A stretch of 64,000 nucleotides of DNA from Sphaerisporangium sp. TRM90804 (GCF_029846175.1 NZ_JARWAC010000007.1:62001-126000), one strand, 5' to 3'. Shown: positions 42,542 to 51,811, counted from the first letter of the stretch. The notes: generated by a model not told the origin, from the sequence alone. Program-made: numbers and translations.

Positions 42542-42937
42542 TTAGACGTTGCCCAGCACGCGGGTCACGCGGATCTCCAGGACCACGCGCTGGGGGTTGG
42601 GGCGGGGCGGTTTGTAGCGTTCGGTGTAGCGCTGTTCGGCCGCGGTGACCTCGTCGGGGGTGTCGCGCACGGTCGCGCGGCCTTCCAGCGTCGACCAGCG
42701 GCGGCCGTCGACCTGGCAGACGGCCACGGGGACGCCTTCGGCTCCGGCCGCGGCGGCCAGGCGGGCCTTCACCGAGCCGGCGGAGGTGATCACGCGGGCG
42801 ACGCCCTCGGCGACGTCGAGCGTGACCCCTACGGGCACGACGTGCGGGGTGCCGTCGGGGCGGACGGTGGTCAGCGTGGAAAGGTGCCGCTCCCGCCAGA
42901 AGTCGGCGAACGCCGCCCCGCGCTGCTCAAGGTCCAC
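42542..42937 (-). CDS. PPOX-class F420-dependent oxidoreductase-like protein
   Basis: 131 residues in the split-barrel flavin/F420-binding fold: FWRERHLSTLTTVRPDGTPHVVPVG, split here as HLSTLTTV and DGTPHVVPVG, then ITSAGSVKARLAA and a basic C-terminal segment (YTERYKPPRPNPQRVVLEI). This matches the TIGR03618-like group that commonly uses coenzyme F420 in actinobacteria. Substrate unknown. GTG start with AGGGAG eight bases upstream. Confidence 0.85.
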   Translation of the reverse strand: MDLEQRGAAFADFWRERHLSTLTTVRPDGTPHVVPVGVTLDVAEGVARVITSAGSVKARLAAAAGAEGVPVAVCQVDGRRWSTLEGRATVRDTPDEVTAAEQRYTERYKPPRPNPQRVVLEIRVTRVLGNV

Positions 42938-42989
42938 GCCATGGCTCCCTTCCCGGTGTCCCGCACCCGTGCCCCGTGCCCGTGCCAGG

Positions 42990-43601
42990 TTACGCGGCCG
43001 GGGCCTCGCCGAAGCAGATGCCGTCCAGACGGTCGGCGGTGGCGCGTTCGAGCAGGTGGGCGCTGGCCGCCGGGGCCGTCCTGCCCGCGCGGACCTCCGC
43101 GACCAGGCTCGTCCAGCGGCGGCTGTGACGCTGGAAGGTCGCCGGCGCCACGACCCGGCCCCGGGCGTACTGGCCGACCAGCGCCGCCTCGGGGTGGGCG
43201 TCGAGCATCAGCAGGTGCAGGCCCGCGCCGTTGCGGCGGGCCAGGCAGGCCATGACCCGCAGCACGATCGGGCCACAACCGCGGTTGTGCGCGACCACCG
43301 GCCGCCCTCCGCGCAGCGCGCCGCGGATGCGCCACAGGTGGGTGACGAACACCACGCCGGTGCGGGCCCGCGCCGGCGCCCACCGCAGCCTGCCCGCCCA
43401 GTGCGCACGCGACTGGGCGGAGTCGATCACCACGACCGTGCCCGCCACCACGGGCGCGACCTCGGCCCCGTCGAGGCCGTACAGGCGGCGCAGCAGGGTT
43501 GACTTGCCGGCCCCCGGCAGGCCGGTGAGCATCACCAGGGAGGCGGCCGGGTACCACAGCGTCTCCGCCGTCTTTCCGGCGATCGGCACCACGATGGCCA
43601 A
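42990..43601 (-). CDS. P-loop AAA/zeta-like kinase or NTPase
   Basis: 203 residues. Walker A GLPGAGKST at 27-35, then VVVIDSAQSRAHW, which could be the Walker B aspartate region, and a basic C-terminal part. The size and layout resemble zeta-toxin-like or polynucleotide-kinase-like NTPases, but no epsilon antitoxin gene is next to it, so a toxin role is not supported. TTG start at 43601, seven bases from AGGAGGAG. An inverted repeat at 43656-43674 lies in its promoter region. Confidence 0.75.
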   Translation of the reverse strand: MAIVVPIAGKTAETLWYPAASLVMLTGLPGAGKSTLLRRLYGLDGAEVAPVVAGTVVVIDSAQSRAHWAGRLRWAPARARTGVVFVTHLWRIRGALRGGRPVVAHNRGCGPIVLRVMACLARRNGAGLHLLMLDAHPEAALVGQYARGRVVAPATFQRHSRRWTSLVAEVRAGRTAPAASAHLLERATADRLDGICFGEAPAA

Positions 43602-43655
43602 CGGACATCTCCTCCTGCGGACTCGCTCGCTGCGGGCTAATCGCAGCATACGTCC

Positions 43656-43674
43656 CGATCACCCTTAGTGATCG
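43656..43674. promoter_or_regulatory. 7-5-7 inverted repeat upstream of the P-loop NTPase gene
   Basis: CGATCAC and GTGATCG around CCTTA, 55 bases before the TTG start. It has the same arm length and the same five-base centre as the repeat at 41402-41420, though different arms. Likely an operator of unknown regulator. Confidence 0.5.
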
Positions 43675-43778
43675 AGACGGTAGCGGTCACTCCCGCCGGC
43701 CGGCGACCGGTTCGGTCCCCGGCCTGGCCGCCGGAGCCCCCGAAGATGATGCCGTTTCCCCAGGTACGGCGGTCGCGG

Positions 43779-44402
43779 TCAGGCGGAGGCGTCCGGGGCG
43801 AACTGCGCCAGCGAGGCTTCGGACGCGGCTGCGATCTCGTCGGGGGTGGCGGTGCCCGAGGCCTCGATCGCCGCGACCCACGCGTGCACCGCCTGCCGGG
43901 AGAACTCCTGGCCCTCCGGCGAGCCGGCCGCCGCGACCGGGTCGTCGGCCACCTGGCCGTCGAGGAACAGGCCCAGCGCCATGAGGGCGCCGTCCCATCC
44001 AGGGCCGACGTAGAGCGCGCCCGCGCCGCTGCCGGCCATCTCCAGGGGGACGGCGTGCTCGAACTCCAGGGTGGTGGCGCGGTCGCCCTCGGTGGACAGG
44101 CGCAGCTCGACCACGCTGGTCTCGGCGCCGAACGTCACCTTCAGCAGGCGCGGCGCCTCGCACCGCAGGATGCGGCCGCCGGCATTGCCTTCGAGCTGGA
44201 AGTCGCCGCCGACGCGCAGCTCGCCGCTGACGGGCAGGAACCACCGCCTCAGGCGGGCGGGGTCGGTGACGGCGTCCCACACGTCCTGGGCCGGTGCGTC
44301 GTAGCCGCGCCGCAGCACCACGGCGACGCTCTCGGCGCCGTCGGCCGACCGGCGGACGACGTCACGGTGAATGGCTTTGATCTGGTCGCTTATGTCGATC
44401 AC
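43779..44402 (-). CDS. SRPBCC/AHSA1-domain protein
   Basis: 207 residues from GTG 44402; a GTG eight codons earlier lies right against an AT-rich TTATATAA box likely to be its promoter, so it is less likely. The fold is START/SRPBCC: DAPAQDVWDAVTDPARLRRWF, GELRVGGDFQLEGNAGG, and WDGALMALGLFLDG in the final helix. Such proteins bind hydrophobic ligands or aid Hsp90-like chaperones. Divergent from the ArsR-AHSA1 operon, hinting at common control. Ligand unknown. Confidence 0.8.
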   Translation of the reverse strand: MIDISDQIKAIHRDVVRRSADGAESVAVVLRRGYDAPAQDVWDAVTDPARLRRWFLPVSGELRVGGDFQLEGNAGGRILRCEAPRLLKVTFGAETSVVELRLSTEGDRATTLEFEHAVPLEMAGSGAGALYVGPGWDGALMALGLFLDGQVADDPVAAAGSPEGQEFSRQAVHAWVAAIEASGTATPDEIAAASEASLAQFAPDASA

Positions 44403-44471
44403 GGCGGAGACTGTAACAGTTTCCACTTATATAAGGCAAGGCTGCCATATATGCCGGCGGACTCGTGACGG

Positions 44472-44521
44472 TTGCACTCTCCGGCCGTCGCCGTTATGGT
44501 ACTAACAGGTTCCGGAACCTG
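44472..44521 (+). promoter_or_regulatory. Promoter and palindromic operator of the ArsR operon
   Basis: TTGCAC at 44472-44477, a 17-base spacer, TATGGT at 44495-44500, then the 16-bp perfect palindrome CAGGTTCCGGAACCTG at 44506-44521 over the expected start site and just before the ribosome site. Position and symmetry fit autorepression by the ArsR protein. Confidence 0.7.
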
Positions 44522-44531
44522 GAGGTTCTCA

Positions 44532-44894
44532 TTGGAGAGTGACCCGCTCAGCGCGGCGTTCGCGGCACTCGCCGACCCCACGCGGCGGGCGATCCTCGCC
44601 CGGCTGCGGAACGGTGACGCCTCGGTCGCGGAGCTCGCCGAACCGTTCGCCATGACCCCGCGCGCCGTCTCCAAGCACATCGCCGTGCTGGAGGCCGCGG
44701 GGCTCGTCACACGCGGCCGGGACGCCCAGCGCAGGCCCAGCCGGCTTCGGGTGCAGCCGCTCGCCGACATCGACGAGTGGCTCGACTCCTACCGGCGGCT
44801 CTGGCAGGAGCGCTTCGACCGGCTCGACGGGCGCCTCGCCCGGCTGCGTGAGCAGGAGGAGCGGCCCTCCGACGACGAAGACAGGAGAGCATGA
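44532..44894 (+). CDS. ArsR-family winged-helix repressor
   Basis: 120 residues. LADPTRRAILARLRNG, VAELAEPFAMTPRAVSKHIAVL (helix-turn-helix) and the wing VTRGRDAQRRPSRLRVQPL are the marks of the ArsR subgroup that pairs with AHSA1 proteins. No metal-binding cysteines. TTG start six bases from GGAGG. It overlaps the next gene by four bases (ATGA). A perfect 16-bp palindrome lies in its promoter. Confidence 0.92.
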   Translation: MESDPLSAAFAALADPTRRAILARLRNGDASVAELAEPFAMTPRAVSKHIAVLEAAGLVTRGRDAQRRPSRLRVQPLADIDEWLDSYRRLWQERFDRLDGRLARLREQEERPSDDEDRRA

Positions 44895-45358
44895 TGACCC
44901 CACACGACGACCCGGCCCGATCGATCTCGATCGTCCGTCTCTTCGACGCCCCGCGCGCCCTCGTGTTCCGCACGTGGGTGCGGGCCGAAGACCTCGGCGC
45001 GTGGTTCGCGCCGGAGGGGTTCTCGGTCACCGACTGCGAGGTCGACCCCCGGCCGGGCGGCCGGTGGCACGTCCACTACCGGTCGGCCGAGGGCGAGCTG
45101 TTCCGGGAGTCCGGCGAGTTCCGCGAGGTGGTGGAGCCCGAGAGGCTGGTCTTCACGCTCCTCCAGCAGCCCCCCGACGGCTACCTCGGCGCCGACACGC
45201 TGGTGACCGTCGCCTTCGCCGAGCGGGGCGCGAAGACCGAGATGGCGTTCCTGCAGACGGGTTTCGACTCGGCCGCCCTGCGCGACGGCGTCGCCGAAGG
45301 CTGGCAGGGGTGCTTCGGCAAGCTCGACGAGCGGCTGAGCGCGAACGCCCGGCCGTGA
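44891..45358 (+). CDS. SRPBCC/AHSA1-domain protein of the ArsR operon
   Basis: 155 residues. The AHSA1 fold shows RLFDAPRALVFRTWVRAEDLG, FSVTDCEVDPRPGGRW and a C-terminal helix EGWQGCFGKLDERL. It is co-translated with the ArsR repressor through a four-base overlap. In many genomes this pair is followed by a third small enzyme; here a SnoaL-like gene follows. A role in binding a small hydrophobic molecule sensed indirectly by the repressor is inference. Confidence 0.88.
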   Translation: MMTPHDDPARSISIVRLFDAPRALVFRTWVRAEDLGAWFAPEGFSVTDCEVDPRPGGRWHVHYRSAEGELFRESGEFREVVEPERLVFTLLQQPPDGYLGADTLVTVAFAERGAKTEMAFLQTGFDSAALRDGVAEGWQGCFGKLDERLSANARP

Positions 45359-45389
45359 CCACGACAGGACGACCCGGAAAGGACCCATC

Positions 45390-45848
45390 ATGAGCACGAC
45401 CCCCGAAGAGGAAGTGCGCGCGACCTTCGAGGAGTGGTTCAGGGACTCCTCGGCCAAGGATCTGGACGCCGCGATGTCGAAGATCGCCGATGACGCGGTC
45501 TCCTACGAGCACGGCATCCCGCTCGTGTACACCGGAGTGCCCGCCATCCGCGAAGTCTGCCGTGAGGGCTTCGAACTCATGACGGGCGACTTCCGGTGGG
45601 ACATCCCCGACCTCCAGGTCATCGTCCGCGGCGACATCGCCGTCACCTGGGGCCTGAACCACATGCGCGCGCAGGAGCCCGGCGGGCGGACGGTCGAGTC
45701 GTGGTCCCGCGGCACGCGGGTGTTCCAGAAGATCGACGGCGAGTGGAAGATGATCCACCAGCACGTGTCCTACCCGTTCGACCCGGCCACGGGCCAGGCC
45801 CGCACCGACCTCCGGCCCGAGCCGGCGGGCGCTCAGCAGTTCTTGTAG
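45390..45848 (+). CDS. SnoaL/NTF2-like protein
   Basis: 152 residues in the cone-shaped NTF2 fold: EEWFRDSSAKDLDAAMSKIA, TGVPAIREVCREGF, WGLNHMRAQ and FQKIDGEWKMIHQHVSYPF. Such proteins include polyketide cyclases, ketosteroid isomerases and many of unknown function. It lies 31 bases behind the AHSA1 gene and is probably the third gene of the ArsR operon. Its last 16 bases overlap the 3' end of the convergent lamin-tail gene. Confidence 0.85.
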   Translation: MSTTPEEEVRATFEEWFRDSSAKDLDAAMSKIADDAVSYEHGIPLVYTGVPAIREVCREGFELMTGDFRWDIPDLQVIVRGDIAVTWGLNHMRAQEPGGRTVESWSRGTRVFQKIDGEWKMIHQHVSYPFDPATGQARTDLRPEPAGAQQFL

Positions 45849-46279
45849 TCGTATCGGGTGCTGTCGTAGGAGCAGGAGTCGACCAGCTTGCCGTCGGCGC
45901 GGCGCAGGTAGGCGGTGTCGGTGTCGTTGTTCCACACGTAGGCCCGCCGCCCCCAGTAGACGGTGCTGGTGCCGCCGTCCCCCTGGCCGGTGCGCACGGT
46001 GACGGTCCTGCCGGGCTTGATGACCATCGCGCCGAAGGTGTACCGGTAGCCGGTCCTGTCGCGCAGGGTCCAGTCCTCCACGCTGACGGTCTTCTTCGTC
46101 ATGTTCTTCACGACCACGTACTCGCCGTTCAGGCTGGCGTTGCCGCGCCGGTCGACGCCCGGGCTGTCGTAGTACACCTTGGTGATCTGCACCGCGGGGG
46201 CGGCGGCCTGCGCCGGCTGGGCGACGACGGCCAGGCCGCCGGTCAGCAGGACGGCGGCGATGAGGGAACGGCGGCGCAC
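45833..46279 (-). CDS. Secreted lamin-tail-domain protein
   Basis: 148 residues. Signal peptide (RRRSLIAAVLLTGGLAVVA, cleavage near AQAAA), then one lamin-tail immunoglobulin-like domain: VQITKVYYDSPG, NGEYVVVKNMTKKTVSVEDW, LRDRTGYRYTF, VRTGQG and VWNNDTDTAYLRRADG. Such small exported domains are common in actinomycetes; their role, perhaps in adhesion or binding nucleic acid or carbohydrate, is unproven. GTG start with GAGGAG six bases upstream. The 225-base gap behind it (46280-46504) shows only its promoter region. Confidence 0.85.
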   Translation of the reverse strand: MRRRSLIAAVLLTGGLAVVAQPAQAAAPAVQITKVYYDSPGVDRRGNASLNGEYVVVKNMTKKTVSVEDWTLRDRTGYRYTFGAMVIKPGRTVTVRTGQGDGGTSTVYWGRRAYVWNNDTDTAYLRRADGKLVDSCSYDSTRYDYKNC

Positions 46280-46504
46280 GGGGACTCCTCGTGTGGGGGA
46301 TGAGACACCAGAGGAGACGGGTGAGGAATCACCACCGTTGGCGCGTTCCACATCTGGTGCTCCAATTACTGCTTAAGCCCCCGAAACCATGGCAGTTCCT
46401 AGCATCAGGTCGCCTATGCGGGGCTGGTGTCGGTGATGCGGCCGGCCGAGCACTGCGGTCCGGACGGGCGGGTGGGCGGGCACGCGGTGGCACCGGCCCG
46501 CGTC

Positions 46505-47119
46505 TCACTCGTCGAGGGCGGGGGTCAGGTAGGCCGCCAGCATCGTCTTCAGTTCGGCGATGAGCTCGGCAGAGCGCTGCGGCGGCGCCGAGGCGACAAG
46601 CGGCATGACGGCCTTCACCGTCGCCAGCGACATGGTGGCCAGCGTGAGACAGCGCTCCTGGTCGAGGTGCGGGGCGCGTGTGGAAAGGACCTGCGCGACG
46701 CGCGTGGCGATGTCCGTGTGGAGCTGCTCGGAGGCCCAGGCCAGGCGGTCGCCGGTCGCCGAGCCGTGCAGCAGTGCCCAGTAGGCGGGGCGGCTGCGCT
46801 TGAAGTCGGCGATCTCATCGACGAGTTGGTCGATCAGCTCGGTCAGCGGTATCCGCGTCACGTCGCCGGTCAGCCGCTCGTTCCAGTGCTGCCGCCTGCC
46901 GTCGGTGAACCGGGCGAGCAGGGACTCCAGGATCTCTTCCTTGTTGTGGAAGAACTGGTACAGCGAGCCCGGCGACATCCCGGCTCGCGCGGCGATCGCG
47001 TTGGTGGTCGCCTCGGCGTAGCCGATGTCGGCGATCACCTCCTCCGCCGCGTCGAGGATCTCCTCCATGCGTTTGAGGCCGCGCGCCTGGCGGCGTACAG
47101 GCTTGCGTGTCTCGACCAT
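46505..47119 (-). CDS. TetR-family regulator, divergent from MMPL transporter
   Basis: 204 residues. TetR helix-turn-helix ATTNAIAARAGMSPGSLYQF at about residues 38-57, preceded by EEILDAAEEVIADIG. The C-terminal helical domain (TELIDQLVDEIADFKRSRPAYW) would bind the inducer. ATG start. It is divergent from the MMPL gene with a 95-base gap containing two similar AT-rich motifs, so it most likely represses the transporter and itself. Confidence 0.92.
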   Translation of the reverse strand: MVETRKPVRRQARGLKRMEEILDAAEEVIADIGYAEATTNAIAARAGMSPGSLYQFFHNKEEILESLLARFTDGRRQHWNERLTGDVTRIPLTELIDQLVDEIADFKRSRPAYWALLHGSATGDRLAWASEQLHTDIATRVAQVLSTRAPHLDQERCLTLATMSLATVKAVMPLVASAPPQRSAELIAELKTMLAAYLTPALDE

Positions 47120-47134
47120 GGATCACCGTCCACC

Positions 47135-47194
47135 TTGACAAATGCGAGCGTTTACTTGTATTTCTCAGTTCATCGCTAAATACGAGTAGTTTAC
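47135..47194. promoter_or_regulatory. TetR/MMPL divergent promoter with two similar motifs
   Basis: TTGACA at 47135-47140 with an AT-rich -10 (around 47157-47163) for the transporter. Two related motifs follow the pattern AAAT.CGAG..GTTTAC at 47140-47155 and 47178-47194, 38 bases apart and partly dyadic. They are likely TetR half or full sites. Confidence 0.55.
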
Positions 47195-47214
47195 CGACTT
47201 CGGGGTTGATCAAG

Positions 47215-49407
47215 ATGATCGTCCGCGCCCATACCCCTCCGGTGACCGCGCCGCCGGCGCCCCCGCTGCGCCGCCTCGGCTACCTGCTGGTACGGCGCCG
47301 CCGCCTGGTGATGATCCTGGCCCTGCTCGGCACGGTCGTCATGGGCACGCTGGCGGCGGGCACCGTGAGCGGGCTGTCCCTCGCCCGCTACGACGCGCCG
47401 GGCTCGGAGTCCGACCGGGCGCAGAACGAGCTGGCCGAGCGGTTCGGCACGGGTAGCGCCGACCTCGTCCTGCTCGTCACCGCCAAGGGCGGAAACGTGG
47501 ACGACCCCGCCGTGGCCGCCGCCGGCCGGGAGCTGACGAGCCGGCTGGCCGCCTTCGACGGCGTGGCCGAGGCCGCCTCCTACTGGTCGCGGGGCACCCC
47601 CGCGACGCTGCGCAGCGAGAACCGCGCGCACGCGCTCGTGCTCGCGCGTATCCCGGGGGACGCCAATGTGGTCAGGGGACGGATCCTGCCGCGAATCATC
47701 CCCGAGCTGACCCGAGACGATGACACGATCACCGTTCGGGCGGGCGGCGGGGAGGAGGTCTACCGCCAGACCGTCCCGCTGGCCAGGCAGGACTTCGTGC
47801 GGGCCGAGATGGTGATCTTTCCCCTGGTGTTCATACTGCTCTGGATCTTCCTGCGCCGCCTGGTGGCGGCCGTGGTGCCCATCGTGCTGGGCGTCTTCGT
47901 GATGGTGGTCTCGCTGGCTCTGATCCGCCTGCCGCTGCTCTACTCCGATGTCTCCACCTTCGCGCTCAACCTGACGCTGGCGCTCGGCCTCGGCCTCGGC
48001 ATCGACTACGCGCTGTTCATCGTCTCGCGGTTCCGCGAAGAGGTACGGCTGGGCCATGACCGGCACGAGGCGGTCGCCAGAAGCGTCGAGAAGGCAGGCC
48101 GTACGGTGATCTTCAGTGGAGTGACCGTGGCGGCCTCGCTCGCGGTGCTGCTGCTGATGCCCTTCGACTTCTTCCGGTCCTTCGGCTACGCGGGGATCGC
48201 GGTGGTCATCGGGGGAGTGGTCGGCGCCGTGATCGTCCTGCCCGCGGTGCTCGCCGCGATCGGTGACCATGTGCTGCCCCGGCGTACGAAGGAGGAGGAC
48301 GGCACGTTCTGGCGCGGCCTGGCCACGCGCGTCATGCGCAAGCCGCTGATCTTCGGCGGAGTGGCGACGGTGGTGCTCCTGCTGCTCGGCTCGCCCTTCC
48401 TCGGGCTCAACTTCGGCGTCGCGGACGATCGCATCCTGCCCACCTCGGCGCCGGCGCGGCAGACCTCCGAGGTGATCCGGGCGGAGTTCCCCGCGGAGGA
48501 GAGCGACGCGCTGCAGGTCGTCTCCGCCGGGACCGCCGACGCGGCGGCGGTGCCCGGCTACGCGGCCGCGCTGTCGCGGCTGCCCGGGGTCGCCCAGGTG
48601 GACTCGGCGGCGGGATCCTATGCCGGGGGGCAGCGGGTCGGCGACGGCGATCCCGGGCGGTTCCAGGGCGACGAGGGGACCTGGCTGTCCGTGGTGCCGT
48701 CCGCGGAGCTTATGGAGCGTGATCCGGTGGGCCTGGTGCGGGACGTGCGGGCGCAAGCGGCGCCGTTCGAGGTGCTGGTCGGCGGCTACCCGGCAGAGCT
48801 CGGCGACTACCGGCAGGCGGTGGTGGACCGGCTCCCGCTGCTGCTCGGGCTGATCCTCGTGGTGACGTTCGTCATCCTGTTCCTGATGACGGGAAGCCTT
48901 CTGATCCCGTTGAAGGCCACGGTGCTCAACCTGCTGAGCCTGTCGGTGATGCTGGGCGCGCTCGTGTGGATCTACCAGGATGGGAACCTGTCGGGCCTGC
49001 TCGGCTTCACCGCGACGGGCACCCTCGATCCGAGCATTCCCATCCTGATGTTCTGCATCGGGTTCGGGCTCTCGATGGACTACGAGGTGTTCCTGCTGTC
49101 GCGGATCAGGGAGGAGTACGACCGCACGGGCGACACCGCCGCCGCCGTCACGGCAGGGCTCCAGCACAGCGCCCCGCTGATCACCGCCGCCGGTGCGATC
49201 CTGGCGATCTCCTTCGCGGCCTATGTCACCGCGGGCGTCTCCTTCGTGCAGATGCTCGGCGTAGGGATGGCGGTGGCGATCCTGGTGGATGCCACGATCA
49301 TTCGGGCGATCATGGTTCCGGCCTTCATGCGGCTCGCGGGCCGGGCCAACTGGTGGGCGCCCAGCCCCCTGCGGCGGGTGCACGCGCGGATCGGGCTGAG
49401 CGAGTGA
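47215..49407 (+). CDS. MMPL-family RND transporter
   Basis: 730 residues, about 12 transmembrane helices in two repeats, each an extracytoplasmic domain followed by five helices. LGLGLGIDYALFIVSRFREE in the first half and IGFGLSMDYEVFLLSRIREE in the second are the paired MMPL signatures with the proton-relay D-Y dyads. Export of lipids or drugs is the family role; substrate unknown. The ATG at 47215 has a poor ribosome site, but earlier in-frame starts would run through the promoter. Controlled in all likelihood by the divergent TetR gene. Confidence 0.93.
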   Translation: MIVRAHTPPVTAPPAPPLRRLGYLLVRRRRLVMILALLGTVVMGTLAAGTVSGLSLARYDAPGSESDRAQNELAERFGTGSADLVLLVTAKGGNVDDPAVAAAGRELTSRLAAFDGVAEAASYWSRGTPATLRSENRAHALVLARIPGDANVVRGRILPRIIPELTRDDDTITVRAGGGEEVYRQTVPLARQDFVRAEMVIFPLVFILLWIFLRRLVAAVVPIVLGVFVMVVSLALIRLPLLYSDVSTFALNLTLALGLGLGIDYALFIVSRFREEVRLGHDRHEAVARSVEKAGRTVIFSGVTVAASLAVLLLMPFDFFRSFGYAGIAVVIGGVVGAVIVLPAVLAAIGDHVLPRRTKEEDGTFWRGLATRVMRKPLIFGGVATVVLLLLGSPFLGLNFGVADDRILPTSAPARQTSEVIRAEFPAEESDALQVVSAGTADAAAVPGYAAALSRLPGVAQVDSAAGSYAGGQRVGDGDPGRFQGDEGTWLSVVPSAELMERDPVGLVRDVRAQAAPFEVLVGGYPAELGDYRQAVVDRLPLLLGLILVVTFVILFLMTGSLLIPLKATVLNLLSLSVMLGALVWIYQDGNLSGLLGFTATGTLDPSIPILMFCIGFGLSMDYEVFLLSRIREEYDRTGDTAAAVTAGLQHSAPLITAAGAILAISFAAYVTAGVSFVQMLGVGMAVAILVDATIIRAIMVPAFMRLAGRANWWAPSPLRRVHARIGLSE

Positions 49408-49453
49408 TCCGGGCCCCGCCCTTTCGGGCCGGGCCCGGGGTGCCGGAGGGGCG

Positions 49454-51751
49454 TCAGACCAGTTCGGACGCGGCGGGGAAGCGGGCCCAGACGCGGTGGT
49501 GCTCCAGGAGGCGGACGGTCTCCCCGAGGATCGCCTCGGGGGCGTCGCCGAGGAGGACGCCGGGGGCGCCCTCGGGGACGCCCGCGGCGGTGAGGGCCGC
49601 GTCGGCGCCGCCCCAGCCGCCGAGGGGCTTGGCGTGGCGGTAGGCCTCGGCGAGCATCAGCGCGACCCGGGGATCCACCACCGCCCCGGCGGAGGCGCCG
49701 TTCGCGGCCTTGGCGTCGCGGGCGCCGTAGGCGTCCGCGCCGGGCGCGGGCGCGCCGGCCACCAGCAGGGCGTCGAACTCCACCGACCGCGCCGTGGCGA
49801 AGGTGCGCTGCACCACGACGGGCTCGCCGTCGGCCGTCCCGAGCACCCCGCCGGTCGGCGCGACGACCAGCGGCACCATGCCGCCGTCCAGGATCGCCTG
49901 GCGGACGGTCGCGACGGCGTCCAGGTCGCTGCCGGGGCCGGCGACGATGCCGATGACCCGCCCCGCGGTGGGCCAGGTGTCGCCGAGCTGCGAGAGCGCC
50001 GGGCTCGGGTCGGCCTGCGGCAGCGGCCCGGAGGGCTGGGGCGCCGGCAGGCCGAGGCCGGCCGCCACCTGCTCGCACAGGTAGGGGTCGATCTCGGCGA
50101 GCGTCCTCAGCGTGCGCTCCTTGATCACCTGCTCGTAGACCTTGCCCAGCTCGAAGGTGTACGCCGCGATGATGTGCTCGCGCTCCACCGGCGTCATGCT
50201 CAGCCAGAACAGCCTCGCCTGGCTGAAGTGGTCGGCGTACGAGGCGGGCGCCTCGCGCACCTTCCGCGCCGCCGGCACCGGAACGGGCACCTCGACGTAC
50301 CCGCCCTCCTGCGCGCCCGCGAAGAAGGGGCAGCCGCCGTCGAGCGTGTTGGGCTTGTAGGGGGCCACACCGGTGTGCACCGCGGTCTGGTGCATCCCGT
50401 CGCGGAGCATGTCGTTGACGGGGGCGTGCGTGCGGTTGATCGGGATCTGCCCGAAGTTGGGGCCGCCGAGCCGGCTGATCTGGGTGTCGAGGTAGGAGAA
50501 CAGCCGCCCGGCCAGCAACGGGTCGTCGGTGACGTCGATGCCCGGCACCAGGTGGCCCGGGTGGAAGGCGACCTGCTCGGTCTCGGCGAAGTAGTTGCTC
50601 GGGTTGGCGTCGAGGGTGAGCAGGCCGATCGGCTGGACGGGCGCCAGCTCCTCCGGGACGATCTTGGTCGGGTCCAGCAGGTCGATGCCCTGGAAGGTCT
50701 GCTCGGGGGTGTCGGGGAAGATCTGGATGCCGAGTTCCCACTCGGGGTACGCGCCGGCCTCGATGGCGTCGGCCAGGTCGCGCCGGTGGAAGTCGGGGTC
50801 GACGCCGTTGATGATCTGCGCCTCTTCCCACAGCAGGGAGTGCACCCCGGCCTTGGGCTTCCAGTGGAACTTCACCAGCGTCGTGCCGCCCGCCGCGTCG
50901 ACCAGCCGGAAGGTGTGGACGCCGAAGCCCTCCATCGTGCGGTACGAGCGCGGGATGCCGCGGTCGGACATGTTCCACAGGGTGTGGTGCGTCGCCTCGG
51001 TGTGCAGGGAGACGAAGTCCCAGAAGGTGTCGTGCGCGCTCTGCGCCTGCGGGATCTCCCGATCGGGATGCGGCTTGCCCGCGTGGATGACGTCGGGGAA
51101 CTTGATCGCGTCCTGGATGAAGAACACCGGGATGTTGTTGCCGACCAGGTCGAAGACGCCCTCGGAGGTGTAGAACTTCGTGGCGAACCCCCGCGTGTCG
51201 CGTACGGTGTCCGCCGAGCCCCGTGAGCCCAGCACCGGCGAGAAACGGACGAACACCGGCGTGCGCACGTCCTTGGCGAGGAACGCCGCCTTGGTGATGT
51301 TGGCGGCGGAGCCGTAGCCGCGGAAGACGCCGTGCGCCGCGGCGCCGCGGGCGTGCACGACACGCTCGGGGATGCGCTCGTGGTCGAAGTGCATGATCTT
51401 CTCGCGCAGGTGGTGGTCCTGCAGCAGGACCGGGCCCCGGGGGCCCGCCTTGAGCGAGTGGTCGGTGTCGGCCAGCCGCAGCCCCTGGGCCGTGGTCAGG
51501 TACTGCCCGCCCTGCGCCCTGGCGGCGGGCGGGACGTCCGTGCGCTGCCCCGTGGGCGAGTACGGCCCGGGCCCGCGCTGGTCGGGCTTCGGCGGCAGAG
51601 GCCCCCGGGGCGCGGTCGGCTCGTCGACCGGCGGCGGCTCGGGAGCGGGCCCGCCGGGCGCGACACCGGCCTTGCCGTCACCGGAGACCGCCTCGGCCAT
51701 CTTGCCGGCGACCTTCTCCACCGCCGCCTTCACCGGATGGGACTCTTCCAT
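49454..51751 (-). CDS. katE: Large-subunit (clade 2) catalase, HPII/KatE-like
   Basis: 765 residues. A disordered Pro-rich N-terminal arm (about 1-75), then the catalase core: catalytic H133 in [12 protein letters not shown], the asparagine in VGNNIPVFF, and the haem-ligand tyrosine in [13 protein letters not shown]. Residues from about 600 are the flavodoxin/class I amidotransferase-like C-terminal domain found only in large catalases ([16 protein letters not shown]). Decomposes hydrogen peroxide. AAGGAG before ATG. Alone on the minus strand, convergent with the MMPL gene. An inverted repeat 61-85 bases upstream may be a regulatory site. Confidence 0.94.
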   Translation of the reverse strand: MEESHPVKAAVEKVAGKMAEAVSGDGKAGVAPGGPAPEPPPVDEPTAPRGPLPPKPDQRGPGPYSPTGQRTDVPPAARAQGGQYLTTAQGLRLADTDHSLKAGPRGPVLLQDHHLREKIMHFDHERIPERVVHARGAAAHGVFRGYGSAANITKAAFLAKDVRTPVFVRFSPVLGSRGSADTVRDTRGFATKFYTSEGVFDLVGNNIPVFFIQDAIKFPDVIHAGKPHPDREIPQAQSAHDTFWDFVSLHTEATHHTLWNMSDRGIPRSYRTMEGFGVHTFRLVDAAGGTTLVKFHWKPKAGVHSLLWEEAQIINGVDPDFHRRDLADAIEAGAYPEWELGIQIFPDTPEQTFQGIDLLDPTKIVPEELAPVQPIGLLTLDANPSNYFAETEQVAFHPGHLVPGIDVTDDPLLAGRLFSYLDTQISRLGGPNFGQIPINRTHAPVNDMLRDGMHQTAVHTGVAPYKPNTLDGGCPFFAGAQEGGYVEVPVPVPAARKVREAPASYADHFSQARLFWLSMTPVEREHIIAAYTFELGKVYEQVIKERTLRTLAEIDPYLCEQVAAGLGLPAPQPSGPLPQADPSPALSQLGDTWPTAGRVIGIVAGPGSDLDAVATVRQAILDGGMVPLVVAPTGGVLGTADGEPVVVQRTFATARSVEFDALLVAGAPAPGADAYGARDAKAANGASAGAVVDPRVALMLAEAYRHAKPLGGWGGADAALTAAGVPEGAPGVLLGDAPEAILGETVRLLEHHRVWARFPAASELV

Positions 51752-51811
51752 CGTTCTCCTTCGACATGAGATCAGGGGCGGTCCGCGCGAACCCTCGGAC
51801 ACCGAGAGCCA

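Noticed and set aside
42990-43601. Zeta-type toxin of a toxin-antitoxin pair
   Set aside because: The P-loop is present, but there is no small antitoxin gene overlapping or adjacent, and the neighbouring gene is a PPOX enzyme.
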